DNA of 64,000 nt from Branchiostoma floridae (GCF_000003815.2 NC_049981.1:13075021-13139020); one strand, 5' to 3'; shown: positions 13,007 to 26,434, counted from the first letter of the stretch. The notes: generated by a model not told the origin, from the sequence alone. Numbers and translations are program-made.

Positions 13007-14213
13007 CTTGGAGAAAAAGAGGAAAAAAGCAAAAACAATATAGGTGAAATATACTACTTAATATACTATTCAATATACTACTTATTAGTTTTATTTGCTC
13101 ACTTCTTATAATTTATGGCTAGTTTTAATGTACGCTGGAGGTGTCGGCCTTGTAAAGGATGTACTATCCTGTTGCCTACACCTCTCAGATTGATGAATGA
13201 AATATTAAATCGGAGGGGACAAGGCTGTAGACAGAAGACGAAATACGTACAAGATGGATTAAAGAAGGCATTTAAATGGGTGGGGACAATGTCTCAGGCT
13301 ATATGTGACTATAGACGGAAATGATTCTGGGACCCAGTCTTCTTCTTCACCTTCTTGATACATCATTTCAAGATGCTCTTTAATTTTTAGACAAAATAGC
13401 ACAAAATAATTTGCATCTTATTGTATAACTCAACCTACTAACGCAGTAGAATTTGCTTTGCAAAGGTGATTCCACAAAAAGATAACATCTAAAGAACAAG
13501 ATAAGATAACAGAATGCAAATTTCCACTTTATTGAATTCTATTTTGTGACAATTATATATGATTAATAACTTAGACACAAAATGACATACATGTTGTATA
13601 TCATATTTTCTTGTCCCCCTAGTTTGATGATATGCTATCATAGTTTGTAGACGGCATCTTATGGGGATTTCTTTATCTCTGTAGTTACCGGAACATCTTA
13701 ACAAATTACTACCATTAAAATATGCACAAAATGCCATTGAGGCAGCTTGATCAGTTATAACATATAGCTATAACAGTTATAACTTGATTATATACTCCCG
13801 TCGTATCACCAAGTTGAACACTACACTATGTACACTGCATATACTCATATTGATTGTGGCAGCACTATATATATATATATGCTTTATGTTTTATAAAGAA
13901 ATGAACAACTTCATATATCATACAATATACAGTAGGTACTTTTCTTATCTAAACATTACATTATATACATTTATTTCACAGGGACTAATAGCATTATACA
14001 GGCTTCTTACCGAATACAGTTCAAATTTTTTCATGTTGTCGATATTGCAGACATATTTATTACATGTAATTGCGGTCCAATCCAAATTGTTAACCATTTT
14101 TTTCTATTTCAATGGCAGTGTACACGCCTGTGGATTATTTCAACCCTTTTGCAAATTTGTAGGCCTCACAAGGATTTCCTTACTTTTAGTATACCAGAAT
14201 TAACGTTAACGGT
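13007..14213. other. AT-rich spacer between orphan OATP exons and gene A
   Basis: Strongly AT-rich with TA dinucleotide runs (about 13865-13880). No OATP exon equivalents were found here on the minus strand. It holds the candidate AATAAA signals of gene A. Confidence 0.5.
14056..14061 (-). terminator. Candidate polyadenylation signal of gene A
   Basis: AATAAA on the minus strand about 150 bases past the gene A stop codon; a second AATAAA lies at 13970-13975. Position is right for a short 3' UTR. The surrounding DNA is AT-rich, so a chance match is possible. Confidence 0.4.
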
Positions 14214-17200
14214 TCAGAGTTCAGTGCTTTCTATATCCATGCCCTTATTGCTTACTCCGTTCGACCCTGGAACAGTAACAGTGGCTAGCTCGTCCGCATG
14301 TTGCAAGGAGGCCTGAGTCGTACTTTTAACCATTTCCCCTTGCGGCGGGGGTTTGTATGACAGGTAGGCAAATGAGTAGAACAGGAAAGCCAGGACCTTC
14401 CCGGCGACAGTGAGGTACAGGAGAGAGCGAGCCATCGCGGCGTTGTCATAGAACCAGCACGCACCACGCCCATCACACTTCTCCTGCCACACCAGGCATG
14501 TGTCGTCTATGAATCTGCCGAAGAGAATCGGCCCAGGAATGGTCCCTGTGTTTTGGACGAAAAGTGGAACTACATTTAGTCAACATGTAACTGTCGTGTA
14601 AAGAGGTTCGCACGGTTCTAAGTGCGCATACACATGGTTAAAGGTGAAGACCCTGACTTCTGAACAGTTCTTGTCTCGAAAATGTTTTATACATGTCCAG
14701 ACTAGATCGGTCGATTCGTTGTTCTAAAGAATTAACAGAAAAGAAAGACGAAACGCATCGCAAAACAAGATGTTCTAATAAACACGATAGATTGATAGAT
14801 AATAGAGCTAGCATTTTTTTCAATAAGGGTTAGTTTCTAGTTGTTACATTTCTCTGCCAATGTCTATAGCCTATCAACGTTTTCTTTGGTCATTTTGAAA
14901 TAATTTCAAACAAAAAGAAGGATTTTCAATTTTTTTTAGTCGTTATCAACAATATGACATGCACGCACCGATACATCTAACGAAGATCCACTGTACGCCG
15001 AGCGCGAACGACCTCTGGCTGTCGGGAACAGTCCTGCAGAACAAAATAAATCGGTGAGAGGAAGACAAGACGATGTGTGTATCACTATTGTGTGTTTGTG
15101 TGTTGTTTGGCGTTTGTATTGACATAAACGCGCAAAAACTGTCAATGGTCTTTCAACAATGGACATTCGTACGACTCATACACTAATGCCGCACGAATGT
15201 CCCAATTTGTGGGCACGACATATGAGATTGGCTCTTAGGGCATGCAGATTTCATGATATATATATATGTACAATTATTTCTTACAACGTTGTCGCAATTG
15301 CAATTTCTACGTATACAATGTAAACGATGACTTACCGAGTGTTGGATTTGAAAAATTCATTGTTCGATTATTGTTTCTCATAATCGTTGATTGAGTAATC
15401 ATGGAGACAGGATCACACAGTCAATCAGATAGAGTCTGGAACAAGTCAACAAGCGAGCGAGCGAGCGAAAAATATGGCAGCTGCTGTAGAGGCTTGCGCA
15501 GAAGTATCAGAGTTAGCATATTATAGGTAAAGCTATTTAACATTCAGTCGCAAGGAGCTTTGATGTTAAATGCTTATAGAATGGATGAATAAAATCATGA
15601 ACAATATATATTTCATCACACTTTGTTTGCAAACAAACATGTGGTACTATTCGCCATGGCCGTGCCCCTGGATTTACTTTATCCGGAGTTAAAATCAACC
15701 TGGGACCCGGTAACAAATAGTCGCCGTAAAATAAATCGTGAAAACACCGAGATGTACCCCCGCGGTATCCGTGAGTCTATTGGAGCACATCTGTGTCTTC
15801 AGCGCCTGGTAGGGGCTACATCCCCATTTGGGCATCGTTGGAAATGGAACCGTAGCATCAGTGACAACAATGACAACACAGACACGACTAAGACCCCGCC
15901 CTACCTGAGCGTGGCTCCCGTGGCCAGGGGGTTGTTAGCGAACGTTAGCAGCATGATGGCGAAGAACATGGCCAGGAACACCGGCATGGTGCTGCAGGTC
16001 GATTCGCACTTCCCCTGAATGGTGTCTGCCAGGCTGGCCACAGAATCGTAGAAAATGCACGTGCAGTTGTGGTAGCGCTAGAAACAGTAGGAAACAAGCA
16101 ATTAGAGATGACAGGATCCCCCCCTCCTTCCCCCCTGTGCTTTGCGATGATCCTTGCGACGAAATATCATCACTGATGATATATGACAACGTTTCTACGA
16201 ATAACATAAGAGAACACACACCTTAGCACACATACCGCACGCACACATACACACCCTGAAGCGTCGCCAAAAAAAAACATACCTTTGTTCCGTCTGTGTC
16301 CGTCAAGACAGTACAGCCTGCATGACAAGGCGAGAAGTACTGCATGCCGTCCGCCCCACAGGTGGGTGTGTAGTACTCCTCCTGGCAGGTACAGTCAGTA
16401 TTGCATTGACTGGTAAGGTTGAGCCCGGACACTATTGGGTCCACTGAGCTGGGGTGACGGGAAACAAGAATGTATCAAACCAAGACGGGGGACGACACCG
16501 ACTTGCAATCAATTAGTCACGTGATCTGACCAATCAGATCATCGGTTATCCTAAAGAAAATCAGTGGGATATATTTTGTCGTGTTTGAAAATAGATCAAT
16601 TATCCTTTCAAAAAGTTGTGAAGCTGAGGTGAATGGAAGATCGTAAGATAAAAGTTTTATTAGTTTGGACTACAAAATTGAGTCAAGTTGAAGACTGTTA
16701 TGTTATTGTATTTGCCATACCTGTTGGTGTACCGCTGTGTGACTCCGGCAAACGGGATGTTTGGACACTGCACAAGGAACACCAGGTACAGCGCCAGGCA
16801 GACCCCGCCCAGGATGATACACAGCCTCAGCATGCCCCTGCACTTCAGCTTCATGAACTTCATGATGACTCCGCCCAGAATGTTTCCCCCAGCGGCGCCC
16901 GGAACCACGACAAACCCTACCAGAAACACAAAATACGAAGTACATACCCAGTGGTCCCTTACTCAAGCTGGAGCTGATACTACAGTATCAATGATTACTT
17001 CAGTTCATCGAATAGCTTCATCAGGATTCTCAGTCATTTGAAAGTAACGTTTTTGTTCAGTTTGTCGACTGCCTTCACCAGGGCGTAATAAGTAACCTGT
17101 GCCACTCCTTGCCGCTTGGTGGCGCTGTTGCACCAGGGTGTGCCAAACATGACTGTGTTTGTATCTCCATCGTAAGAGTATATAGCAGAGTTCATTGCAC

Positions 17201-20200
17201 CACGATGAATGCAGCTTACGGGGTAAAGTTTACTGTTTATAAGTGTGTGATGGAGGTCAGAATATTTGTGTGGGCTGCAAAAAAGTTAAACTTTTTTATC
17301 AACAAAAAAAAAAATCGCTTTTGATCTTACCGCAAAGCATGGCGGCCCATCCTGACGTCTGACTAAACTGCATCTCCACAAACTTGGGACCGAATGTGGC
17401 CAGTCCGCTGGTCAGGAAGCCTTCAAACGCACCGGCAAGGCTCACAAACATGAAGGTCGGGTTGAGCAGGAGGATCTTCACAGCGATGGGAAAGTCTCTC
17501 CAACTCTTCCCTGGTGGCAAATATCATACACAGATGTTAGGGAAAAGGCTACTTTTTAGCACGCAAAAGGGATCCTCGTCTAATAGCTGAGAGCTCAATC
17601 AATTGTTCCGAGTACGAAAGGTTGAGCAATGCAGGTCAAAGGTCGTGGGAAGTCGGTATAGTCCCCATCCGAAACAAAGTGTTTCGTTCTCATGGTTACT
17701 TCTCCAATCTTTTTGTGTGTGTGTGTGTGTGTGTGTTTTTTTTCTGCACAGAGCAAGGGCCATCATCACCCGGAACAACACTTTAACAGTTTGACAGTGA
17801 TCTGAGAGCAACGTTCCGACACTATCTTTACATGAGCAATAATGACCACTGTCATCATTGCAAGTATGAAAACAGTTGTACATCTCATTTGAGAGCAATA
17901 ACTATACGTACCAAAGTCCGGTTGAGACGCCACGTCCGCCCCTCCCTTGACGTGTGCCTCAGACTCTTTATTGGCTTTGATTTCTGCCGCACCTACAGTG
18001 GTACATGGAGGATTGTCACATCAGCACGTACCTGGTTGGGGTTTTAAACACTTCTTCATTAAACATTGCTTGTATGCATCCTACCTGTATGGCAGTTGAT
18101 ACAAAATAAGATCTCTGCAATAATTTATTGCCCACTAATACCTAAAAAAAACTAATATTCCATGACACATGCTGTGTGCAATGGTGCCGTCGTAAAAAAA
18201 AAAAAAAAAAAACTTTTTTGGTAACGCCTCAGGGGTGGAGCCTACATTGTTTACCTGGCAGTTCTTTTGGATAGCCGAGGAGGGGAATAGTGATGGACCA
18301 GGCGAGGAAGGTGCACATCAGGAACCCGATCCACCAGGCGCCCACCCACCGCGGATCCGCATCGGTTAGTCCGTCCCTTGTAGGGGTGAACACAGAAAGG
18401 TTTTGTGATAATTGGTCAACTGAGTTGATGGTTAATATTGGAAAAAAACTGAATTCTGATTGTAACGCAACATAACATAATATGACATGACATGATATGA
18501 CATGACATAACATAACACGAAGACTACTAAGACCATGTATGTTTACCCTGTCCGCCCGAGGTCGATGTCAGTGTAGATGTTGAGAAACTGTCCTCCTATC
18601 AGATACCCTGCAGCCGGGCCCAGCGTGGAGGCTGCGTAAAATAATCCTGAAAGCAATAGACTGTATTAAGCAATAATCCAAATACTGAAAAGATGATATC
18701 AAAAGAATATGATATTCTAAGAGGCACACTTCAGTTTAACATTGAATATTGCCATGTGCTTTTATGTATACACCTTATCACTTACCGATATACATCCCTG
18801 AGTTCGTTTTCTCAACGTTTTCGTCCAGGAATGTTGTACCCAGGGTGTACAAGGGTGTGCCACCCACACCGTGGAGCAGCTGGCCTGAAATAGCAAAGGA
18901 GGTCTTATCAATTGAGTGAGACTTGTAGTTACCTCTTCTAAGGTAAACAATCATACTTGAATCAGAAAAAAAACTAACATGACACAGACTAAAAGTTATT
19001 CACCTGAGTAACATTTCGATAACTCCCAGGCTACCAGTGTACCTTCCTCACAGGATCAACTGGATACTACTTCTACTCGCCGCATGGTGGCGCTTTAGCA
19101 AGAATGTGAGCCCAAACGTGACTGAGTCTATACCCCCTCGTCTTAGTTCAGGTGTGGACTGTCTGATCTTGATCCATACACATGTAGCCTTAATCCAAAC
19201 AACTTGATGGATTTATGAACAAAATATTGGCATAAAGAAAAAAATGATCTTACCTAAAATAAAGACGTAGAGATAATTCCTTAGACCAGTGCCTGTGCTG
19301 CCGCTGCTGCAGTCCTGACTGGTGGAGTTCCCGCCGATGTCGCATGTCTCCGTCTGTCCCGTGCCGTACACGTACGGACCGGTGGTGAAGTGAGGCAGGG
19401 AGTAGATCAGGGCTCCCAGACCTAAAGAGAAACTACCGAAGGCTAACCACTTGGGTTTACTGTTGCCCTGCCCGGCGTGAAACGTCACGAACAGCGCCAG
19501 CACCACGAAGGCGATATCGTAACTAGCGGAGACGATGCCTGTATTGGAGCTGGGCAGTTCAAACCTGGTCTCTATGGACGTGATGCTCACATTGACCAAA
19601 CCGTTCACGATGACGCCTTGTGTGAACGAGAACAGGCACAGGAACAACAGGACTCCGTTGGCATTGTTGCAGCACTGGAGATAAAGAGATGATGATAAGA
19701 AAAAGACTTTAAGTGCTGAATGGCTATTTCAAATGGCACGAGGTCATTGAAAGGGAGAGTTCAGAGACCTCTTAACTCCACAGGTTTTCTAAATGTCTTG
19801 TCTCAGCTTGTCTCTTGATTATGCAAACAAAGCTGTAACTAGCATGATCTATCCTAAAATATAGTTTTCTCTACCAAATTGCATATATTGCATGTGTAAC
19901 GGTCCTCTTAATGATTTATTCATGAAGATGCACAACAATAACTTATTAACATATAGTATGAAACTTACATCATTTATAACACTAAGAACCATGACGCTTT
20001 CGCATTAATTGTGCGAGATAGGCCCTTACTTGCATATTTGGTATCTGCAAATGTTCCACCTGCTATAAATTACACCCTCCCCTCCCGTGTACGCTATATG
20101 ACATGCAGTAGATTTCTGGCGAATTGAGTTGACCTCCCTAGAAATCTACTTCATGTCGTTCAGAGCTGAGCCTCCCCTCCCATCCTTCCCGTGCACAAAC

Positions 20201-22614
20201 CTGCAGACATGCGGGAGTGAACCGCCCCCAGCCGCACGACTGTTCCTTCTCCCGGTCCGTGAGTCCCAGGTCATCAGCCGTGGTGTGGGCACTGCTCTTA
20301 TTGGTCACCACTACATCAGCAGCTACTGGGTCTGGGGCCATGGTCTTCACTTCTTCGGACGGACTGAAACAAGAGTTATACAGAATGTTGGCAAAGCCAT
20401 GTTATGCTCCTAAACAGTCGACGAGCTACGGCCGTATTTGTTGATCGCCAGAAGGTCGGCGGAAACGTGAGCGTGTTCTTCAGCTGGAAATATACCCCAG
20501 CTTAGGCTTCGGTCCCAATTGGAAAATAGGCCCTGTCGGGCGGTTCACGGGCTGTTTGGGCACTTTTGGGTGGTACTGTGGGACTGGGTGGTACTGCGAA
20601 TCCCGGGGCATTAGGGGGACTCAAACATTTAAGTCGGACTCAAAATGACCCGGGGACCCGGTAACAAATAGACGCCGTCACCTACCCGTGGGGTACACCA
20701 ATGATCTCTCACTACTTGTCCCTCCATCGAGAGCATTCAATTACCAGTACCAAAGTCCTTCTACTTCTAGAGCACCAACTTCTTTCTAGGGACTGTCAAA
20801 CTATGGAGTTCTCTCGATGACGACTGTTTCCCTCCTGTCTACAATCTTCAAGCATTTAAAACCATTGTTCACTGCGTGTAAAATAAACCCATCGTCCATC
20901 AACTCGACAAACCCGTCAAAAATTGCGATTCCTGTCTTTCCAGTTGAGTTGCCCTAATCCATGTGATTAGGTTGTTGAGCTCGAGTGCCAGATAAGCTTC
21001 ACTGGATTACCCAGACAAGTATCCGTCTTTACCAAAGTACTGTTAACAGATGAAAACGGTATCATGATCAGCTTATTTCAGGTATTTACACCCAGACTTT
21101 GTTTTCACAACAGGTGTCTTGTTAAACTTAAAGTCTAGTAAAGCACGAGAGATATAAACAACACTGAGTGGTATCATTTTGTATGCTTGACCAAATTCCG
21201 TGGATTGACATACCAGTAGTGTCACCGATATCAAAATGAACTGAACTGAAAAAGGGACGTAAAATTGGGGTCCCATTTTCGAGGAGGTGCCTCGAGCACG
21301 TAAACAGCCTCTTCATAATGGGTACCTACTGGCTGCAATACTACACCAAGGTGAAAGAATTACACCCCTCCCCATTTTCCTCTACACCTGATACCACACC
21401 CTTACGCAGGCGATGGGACTGCATTTCCTACGTTACTGTGCAACTAAGTGTTTACATCGTCAATCAAAGTCACCTTGGTTGACCTTTAGCCTAAATTCTA
21501 GTTCCAGTCGGGTGAACACTGGGACAAAAGTTGCTACGTTGATAGAGGTCAAATTGCGAGTTACGTTTTCTCTGCATACACTGGTGTAAGTAACTTTTAT
21601 GTTACCTTATATTACATAGACACGGTTGTACCATACATTCCCTTTATTCTAAAAAAACATGTCTGTAAGATGACCCAGCTAGGATCTTGTAAACTATGAC
21701 AAAGCAAAGGTGGTTCGGATACTGGATTCTGTGTCCCGTAGAATGATAATAATGATAAACATAAATTTATATCCCCATAACCGCGAAGTTTAAGCCTCCT
21801 TGTTACAACGTACAACAACATCGTAATCTGCATAACAAGACACATAAGTCCGAAAAAGAAGATGGAAAACAAAAGACTGATATGAAGAACTCACCATAGG
21901 TGTTCGGGGTGTGTTAGTCAGGTACTTTCCTCACTAGAGCAGGAATATGGGTCAATTAACGAGGCAGTTCGGAATGTTCCTCCCGGCCAATTTGTTGATA
22001 TAAGGTGTTATGGGGGAGATAGCTACCTGTCTTTTGGAAAACAACGGCTTTTCTAGGAAGTAAAACTGACCAGCCAAACAAGCAGATAAACAAACAAATA
22101 CTGAAATGGCCAAACCAACATTTAAACTGACTGCGCAAATGTATGTTTTGATGAAGCTTATTATTCTTTTAGAACTAATCTATTCAAAAACAATGGAAAG
22201 TCTTAAACAAATATTGCAAAGCCGAACACATTTCTACGGTGGAAAGTGCTACTTTTACAGTGATTGTAAATATTCCCTTTTCAAAGATTAACTGTCTGAA
22301 TAAAGTTTGTTGTGATTCCAAAACCTGCAAAACCTGCAGTAAAAAAACATCTTACTTGAACCAAGGAGGTTTAAAAGTCCTTGCTTGAACATACCAGGTG
22401 GATTTAGCCAGAATAACTGCCTGGTGCTATTATCGCCGATGAATGCACATGAATGTTTCCTTTGTCGTGTTGGTGTGCTTGCCAGCCAAGTGGTATTGAT
22501 CGAGCTCTCGGTCACTACGATACCGCTAAGGATTTGTAAGCACAGAGGCAAGTTAAAAGCGAAGCCACCATAACTAGACATGAGATCGAGAGTGTGTGTG
22601 TGTTTACATGTATG

Positions 22615-22649
<35 letters not shown>

Positions 22650-24939
22650 ATGTGTATGTGTTTGTTTGAAGGGTGTGCGTATAGTCCGTGTCCGTGTCCG
22701 TGTGTGTGTCCTTTTGCGTGCGCGTGCATGTGTATGTGTACGTGCGTCTGTGAGTGTGCGTGCTCGCGTGCGTACTTGTGTGTGTAGGCCTAAAATCGGT
22801 AACGGCGTGGTCACATATACCGTGTTATTGTTGCGTCGATCTTCTTTTCCCTTGCCAACATACCATTACACTACAGACCGCGGGCACTCATCTATGGCAT
22901 CGCTGTCCACCACAAGACAGCTAGCTGAATTTTGTATGACACTTTGCCCAGGCTGCTATCAGTGGTAGACTCTACCAGACTAAGTACGTTGGCTATTACA
23001 GGGAGAATAATTTACCAAGGGAGTTTTGCTACCAGATAGTTTGGCCGGTCAGAGATGTAACATTTTACCTTTACATGGACTTACTCCCCTGGCCAATTTC
23101 CCGATTTTTTTGCCGAATTGTACAATCCCCGTATCCCCGTAGGAAGGCCTGGTGGAGGATACCTCAGTGTACTGCCTTAAACCTATCGTAGGACGGATGT
23201 GACCAAGCCCTGTAGTAATCTGACTGACAGACAGGTACACAAGCAAACATGATGTTTGAACATCGAATAATGACTAACTAAAGTACAATGATTCATATTG
23301 CTAAAGTCAGTAATAGTCGGTACATTGGTAACGATTGTATCACCAGTAACAAACAGTCTGAAGCTATGGGATGTTTACTGACATTGCGTTAGCATATCCC
23401 CTGTTGTTATATTGGACGTTATTCACCCAGTACTGTAAACATTACGGTGGTTGGCATTTGTTTGTCCCTATTTTCCAAAGACATTCAGGAGACAAGATGG
23501 CGAAAGAAAAGGGAGAGAGCAGCTATATATAGACTGCATCGTGAAAGGACATTAGAGAAATAGACCATAAAAGTTCCATCAACATAATTACTGGTTTGAT
23601 AGAACCGGTTTCTTTGAAATGACGATAGGCGTAAACACATTGCTGAAGAGCAATTTTCATGCCGAATCCATGCCTAAATTGACTGTACATTTAATGCTTG
23701 GGAATGATGGAATCATTAAAAACGCTGTTGCTGTTATTGGTTTGCGCCAGCACGCTTTGTGCTTTAGAAGATAGTTTCTATGACCACATATGTCAGAAGT
23801 GGCCCTCAGTGCCTTATTGACGTCGGTACAGAGTACACAGTGTCACATAATCACCACATACTAGGTTTCTAGGTGCATGGCATGAAGACAGTTCAAACAA
23901 GGTAAATCGAAGTTGGCAGGCTTGACCCAAACTACCCTTAATGCATTGAGACCCTTCCAGTTCCACTGACAAGTATAGTACTAGTAGCACGGAGTGTGGT
24001 TTTTAAATTGCAAGAGACACGCACAGACACACAGAATCAGACAGACAGACAGACAACTAGGTCAAAAATAAACATTGGGGTGAAGTGAGTACGGGGTAGG
24101 ATATGATCTAATTGTCATTTTTCTATGGACCATCTTATAAGATGGACGTTATATCTTAATGTAACAAACCTTCCTTTGATACAAGTTATGATGAGTATAG
24201 ATCAACAAAATCTAAATTTCCTAAATGAAATCTCACAGGTTGTGTGCTAAGAAATGTCACCTATACAATACAACGACAATTTGTAAACAGTTGGGATCGG
24301 GAACGTGTAACAAATTGTGTTAGTCTATTTTTAAGTATTGTAAATTTTCCACAGTGCAAACAGTCAACCGAAGGGCGGCAAGTTTTTGCCTAGTTACGAT
24401 ATCTCCAAATCTTCAGTCCCAGCAACAGAAATGAAGTTTGTCCCCAGCTGCGAAAGAATCTTTAGAAATACAACAATGCGTCTCTTGAAAAACATGTTAT
24501 TCTATGACATCAACTTAGATCGAGTATCCCCAACAATTTTGCGATGAGGTTACTCTCTGTGATCATGCGGCGCACTCACTATCAAAGAAGTTATCACGTC
24601 CCATTATGTTATCGCTGTGTGGTGTGGCTCGGAAATAAAACACCTGTAACCTGACCCAACTGGAAACACCATTGTTCAATCGCTGGAAACGCCGGTTTGA
24701 TTTATTGCACTACCACGCCTACCGTACTAAACGTATAAACCTAAGTAGTCTTACGTACCTTATACTATTCGGGTAGCTGTAAAAAAACACGGAGGACTAG
24801 AATGGAGCTGCGACTACCACCATGTTGGATTTGTCTAAGTGTGTACTCACCTGATTTTGGGGTGAAAAGGGGGTGTGGTTTTCGTGGTCTTTGCCCCCAT
24901 GTCCTGTGGGGCAAAGCTGGAGGCGCCTGACACGCTCAT
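14214..24939 (-). CDS. SLCO4A1-like: SLCO4-like organic anion transporter, gene A (complete)
   Basis: Predicted 12-TM OATP of 728 aa. Thirteen coding exons (minus strand): 24851-24939, 20201-20363, 19254-19674, 18786-18884, 18547-18646, 18255-18376, 17912-17992, 17331-17510, 16721-16916, 16283-16448, 15905-16077, 14969-15033, 14214-14545. Junction phases are consistent throughout. The 24939 start is chosen because its exon ends AG in phase 2 and joins in frame to the exon beginning at 20363; a second ATG at 20341 could start a shorter form. Marks: [15 protein letters not shown]1-3 (85-224), [15 protein letters not shown] (the full OATP signature, about 296-310), PDFG, and the Kazal-like loop (about 484-570, with CGAD and CHAGC). 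ATLR, QRSFALG and [10 protein letters not shown] follow. Order and motifs match vertebrate SLCO4A1 best. The first intron is about 4.5 kb and looks gene-free. Substrate is inferred from family only. Confidence 0.91.
17717..17744. repeat. (GT)n microsatellite
   Basis: Clean GT run on the plus strand, ending in a T tract, inside a gene A intron. Confidence 0.9.
18474..18520. repeat. (ATGAC)n/(ATAAC)n pentanucleotide repeat
   Basis: Imperfect five-base repeat of the ATGAC/ATAAC kind in the gene A intron just upstream of the exon with the OATP signature. Confidence 0.85.
20364..24850. other. Large first intron of SLCO gene A
   Basis: About 4.5 kb with no supported exon on either strand. Includes a GT-rich tract (22588-22785) and a roughly 25-base sequence near 20655 that also occurs near 15700 (core GGGACCCGGTAACAAATAG), a small dispersed repeat. 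Confidence 0.6.
22588..22785. repeat. (GT)n-rich degenerate microsatellite
   Basis: About 200 bases of GT-rich sequence with GTGC/GTCC variants in the first intron of gene A. The open frames across it are simple-sequence artefacts. Confidence 0.9.
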
Positions 24940-24990
24940 GGTCCGCCCTGTACAAACACCTGTGCACTGTTTACAAGGTACACGATGTAG

Positions 24991-25021
24991 TCACGTGATG
25001 GGAATAACGCACTCTCATTGG
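24991..25021. promoter_or_regulatory. Candidate promoter elements 5' of SLCO gene A
   Basis: Upstream of the gene A ATG (24939, minus strand) sit a palindromic E-box TCACGTGA (24991-24998) and a CCAAT box in minus orientation (25017-25021). This arrangement within 100 bases of a start codon suits a short 5' UTR and promoter. A plus-strand ORF begins 86 bases further on, so the region could be divergent. Inference from motifs only. Confidence 0.35.
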
Positions 25022-25106
25022 ACACAAGTTGTTTTCAACGGACTAGTACATGTGAGGCTTTGGGTCAGAAAGACCGAACTAGTGAGGTCTCAGAGTATAG
25101 TATGGC

Positions 25107-25418
25107 ATGGAAGCTAAGACAGACAATTGTGACAAGATGTTCAATAGCGTTTCAACTCCAGGCCTTTACAAGAACTTAGATTTACTTCCGGACGTTTCGA
25201 GTGACATCGATCACTTCTTCAGTGTTATTAAGGAACGCTGGAGAAGAGTGATTAACATCTCCTTTTTTTCACGCGAATGTGACAGTGATTCGTGTGATTT
25301 TCACCCGGTCGAAGACTTTGAATTGCCTCTAAATTTGTTTACCTGGATGTCTAACCTTCACAAACGTGTGATAAGAAAATATGCATTCACAAAACCTGTC
25401 GAGAAGCACAACAGCTGA
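25107..25418 (+). CDS. Unrecognised small ORF divergent to SLCO gene A
   Basis: A 103-codon open frame starting with ATG (context GGCATGG). The product is not recognised. It is mixed in composition, with an acidic middle, two CD/SCD cysteines, a WMSNLHKRV segment and a basic C-terminus; no signal peptide or TM is evident. It starts 167 bases from the gene A start on the opposite strand, over DNA with a CCAAT box and an E-box, so it could be a divergent transcript. No splice sites or homology support it. It may be chance. Confidence 0.22.
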   Translation: MEAKTDNCDKMFNSVSTPGLYKNLDLLPDVSSDIDHFFSVIKERWRRVINISFFSRECDSDSCDFHPVEDFELPLNLFTWMSNLHKRVIRKYAFTKPVEKHNS

Positions 25419-26084
25419 CCATGAGCGTTATGAGTTATGTAACGTTATGTCACGTGTATAATTCACGTGTTTCATGGCAGATTGGATAGATACGTGGGTA
25501 TGTAGTCTGTGTAACACAAACTCTGCTGTCCAGCGCTGTAACTGGCCCCTTCCTGGAAGGATGTTAGGCAGGTTGCTATATGCGAGATTTAATCAGGCTA
25601 CATATTACTAGTAGGTAGGCAGGTGAATCGATTGGTAGATTTATTGATTGATGGGTGGATCGATCATAACCATCATTGTATCATATTTACTTAATAGAGA
25701 GACAAAAAGATAGATGTTTACGCTTATTTTAAGACTGAAAGAAAGGTTAAATCCTCATTGAGTGCTTCGCGCTCCTCCTAACAAAGCACTGGGCGTATCT
25801 GCATAAATGTTACATTTTTCAACCTCCTTGAGACAAGCTAATCTTTTTTATCAATAATTATCTTAGTCGTGACTTACGAGGTCGATTGCTGTTCTCATAT
25901 TTGGTAGTTGGAAGTTATTCCAAGTGCACGTCTGGGGTCGCTTTGCGTGTTTTATCATTTGGTTGAACGCGTTCAAAACGTCGAAAAATACACCCTTGCC
26001 TGAAAAGCCTTCGAAAATTAACGGGTTTTGTCATTCATAATGCTTGGTTCAGTGGGTGTGTTTCGGCAATTCCAAATTTGTTGT

Positions 26085-26150
26085 TCGGCTGATAAAACCA
26101 CATTGAGTTTAACCAAGTCAATTGTTTCGGCTGATAAAACCACATTGGCT
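26085..26150. repeat. Short tandem duplication, about 41-bp period
   Basis: TCGGCTGATAAAACCACATTG occurs twice about 41 bases apart, each preceded by TTGTT-like sequence. A small local duplication with no visible function. Confidence 0.8.
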
Positions 26151-26352
26151 GAGAATATATGTTACATTTTAGTACCATTGCAATTATTAATAGCGTATAA
26201 TTCCCGGTCAAAACCCTGAAAAATGAACAAATAAAAACATCGTTGACGAATGGAATTTATGTAACATTGAATTTGAACGAAATCGATGTAGCTGTAAAAC
26301 ATATGTGTGCGAGAAAGTGATAAGGAAGTAAAACCCATTAAGATTTGGGAAG

Positions 26353-26360
26353 AAAAAAAA
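26353..26360 (-). terminator. Pol III terminator of tRNA-Arg
   Basis: Run of eight T on the minus strand directly after the tRNA 3' end, the usual stop signal for RNA polymerase III. Confidence 0.9.
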
Positions 26361-26361
26361 T

Positions 26362-26434
26362 CGAGCTTGCCAGGATTCGAACCTGGAATCTTCTGATCCG
26401 TAGTCAGACGCGTTATCCGTTGCGCCACAAGCCC
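26362..26434 (-). tRNA. tRNA-Arg(ACG): tRNA-Arg (anticodon ACG)
   Basis: A 73-nt cloverleaf on the minus strand. Acceptor GGGCTTG pairs with CAAGCTC (one G-T pair), with discriminator G. D-loop region GGCGCAACGGATAACGC, anticodon loop CTACGGA (ACG, read as ICG after editing), and T-arm CCAGGTTCGAATCCTGG. Internal A box (TGGCGCAACGG) and B box (GGTTCGAATCC) are intact, and eight T follow at once as a pol III terminator. The sequence closely follows the animal tRNA-Arg-ACG type. No intron. It stands alone between SLCO gene A and the receptor gene. Confidence 0.96.

Noticed and set aside
13784-14203. 139-codon plus-strand hydrophobic frame
   Set aside because: AT-rich DNA gives Ile/Leu/Tyr/Phe-rich pseudo-TM protein. 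It covers the gene A 3' flank.
15623-16018. 131-codon plus-strand frame
   Set aside because: Antisense of gene A exon 11 (15905-16077) and flanking intron.
20641-20690. Possible OATP exon remnant or regulatory site near 20.66 kb
   Set aside because: It shares about 20 bases with 15700, but neither site has splice signals or coding similarity. A small dispersed repeat is the simpler reading.
22594-22968. 124-codon Cys/Val-rich plus-strand frame
   Set aside because: Runs through a GT-rich tract; low complexity in all frames.
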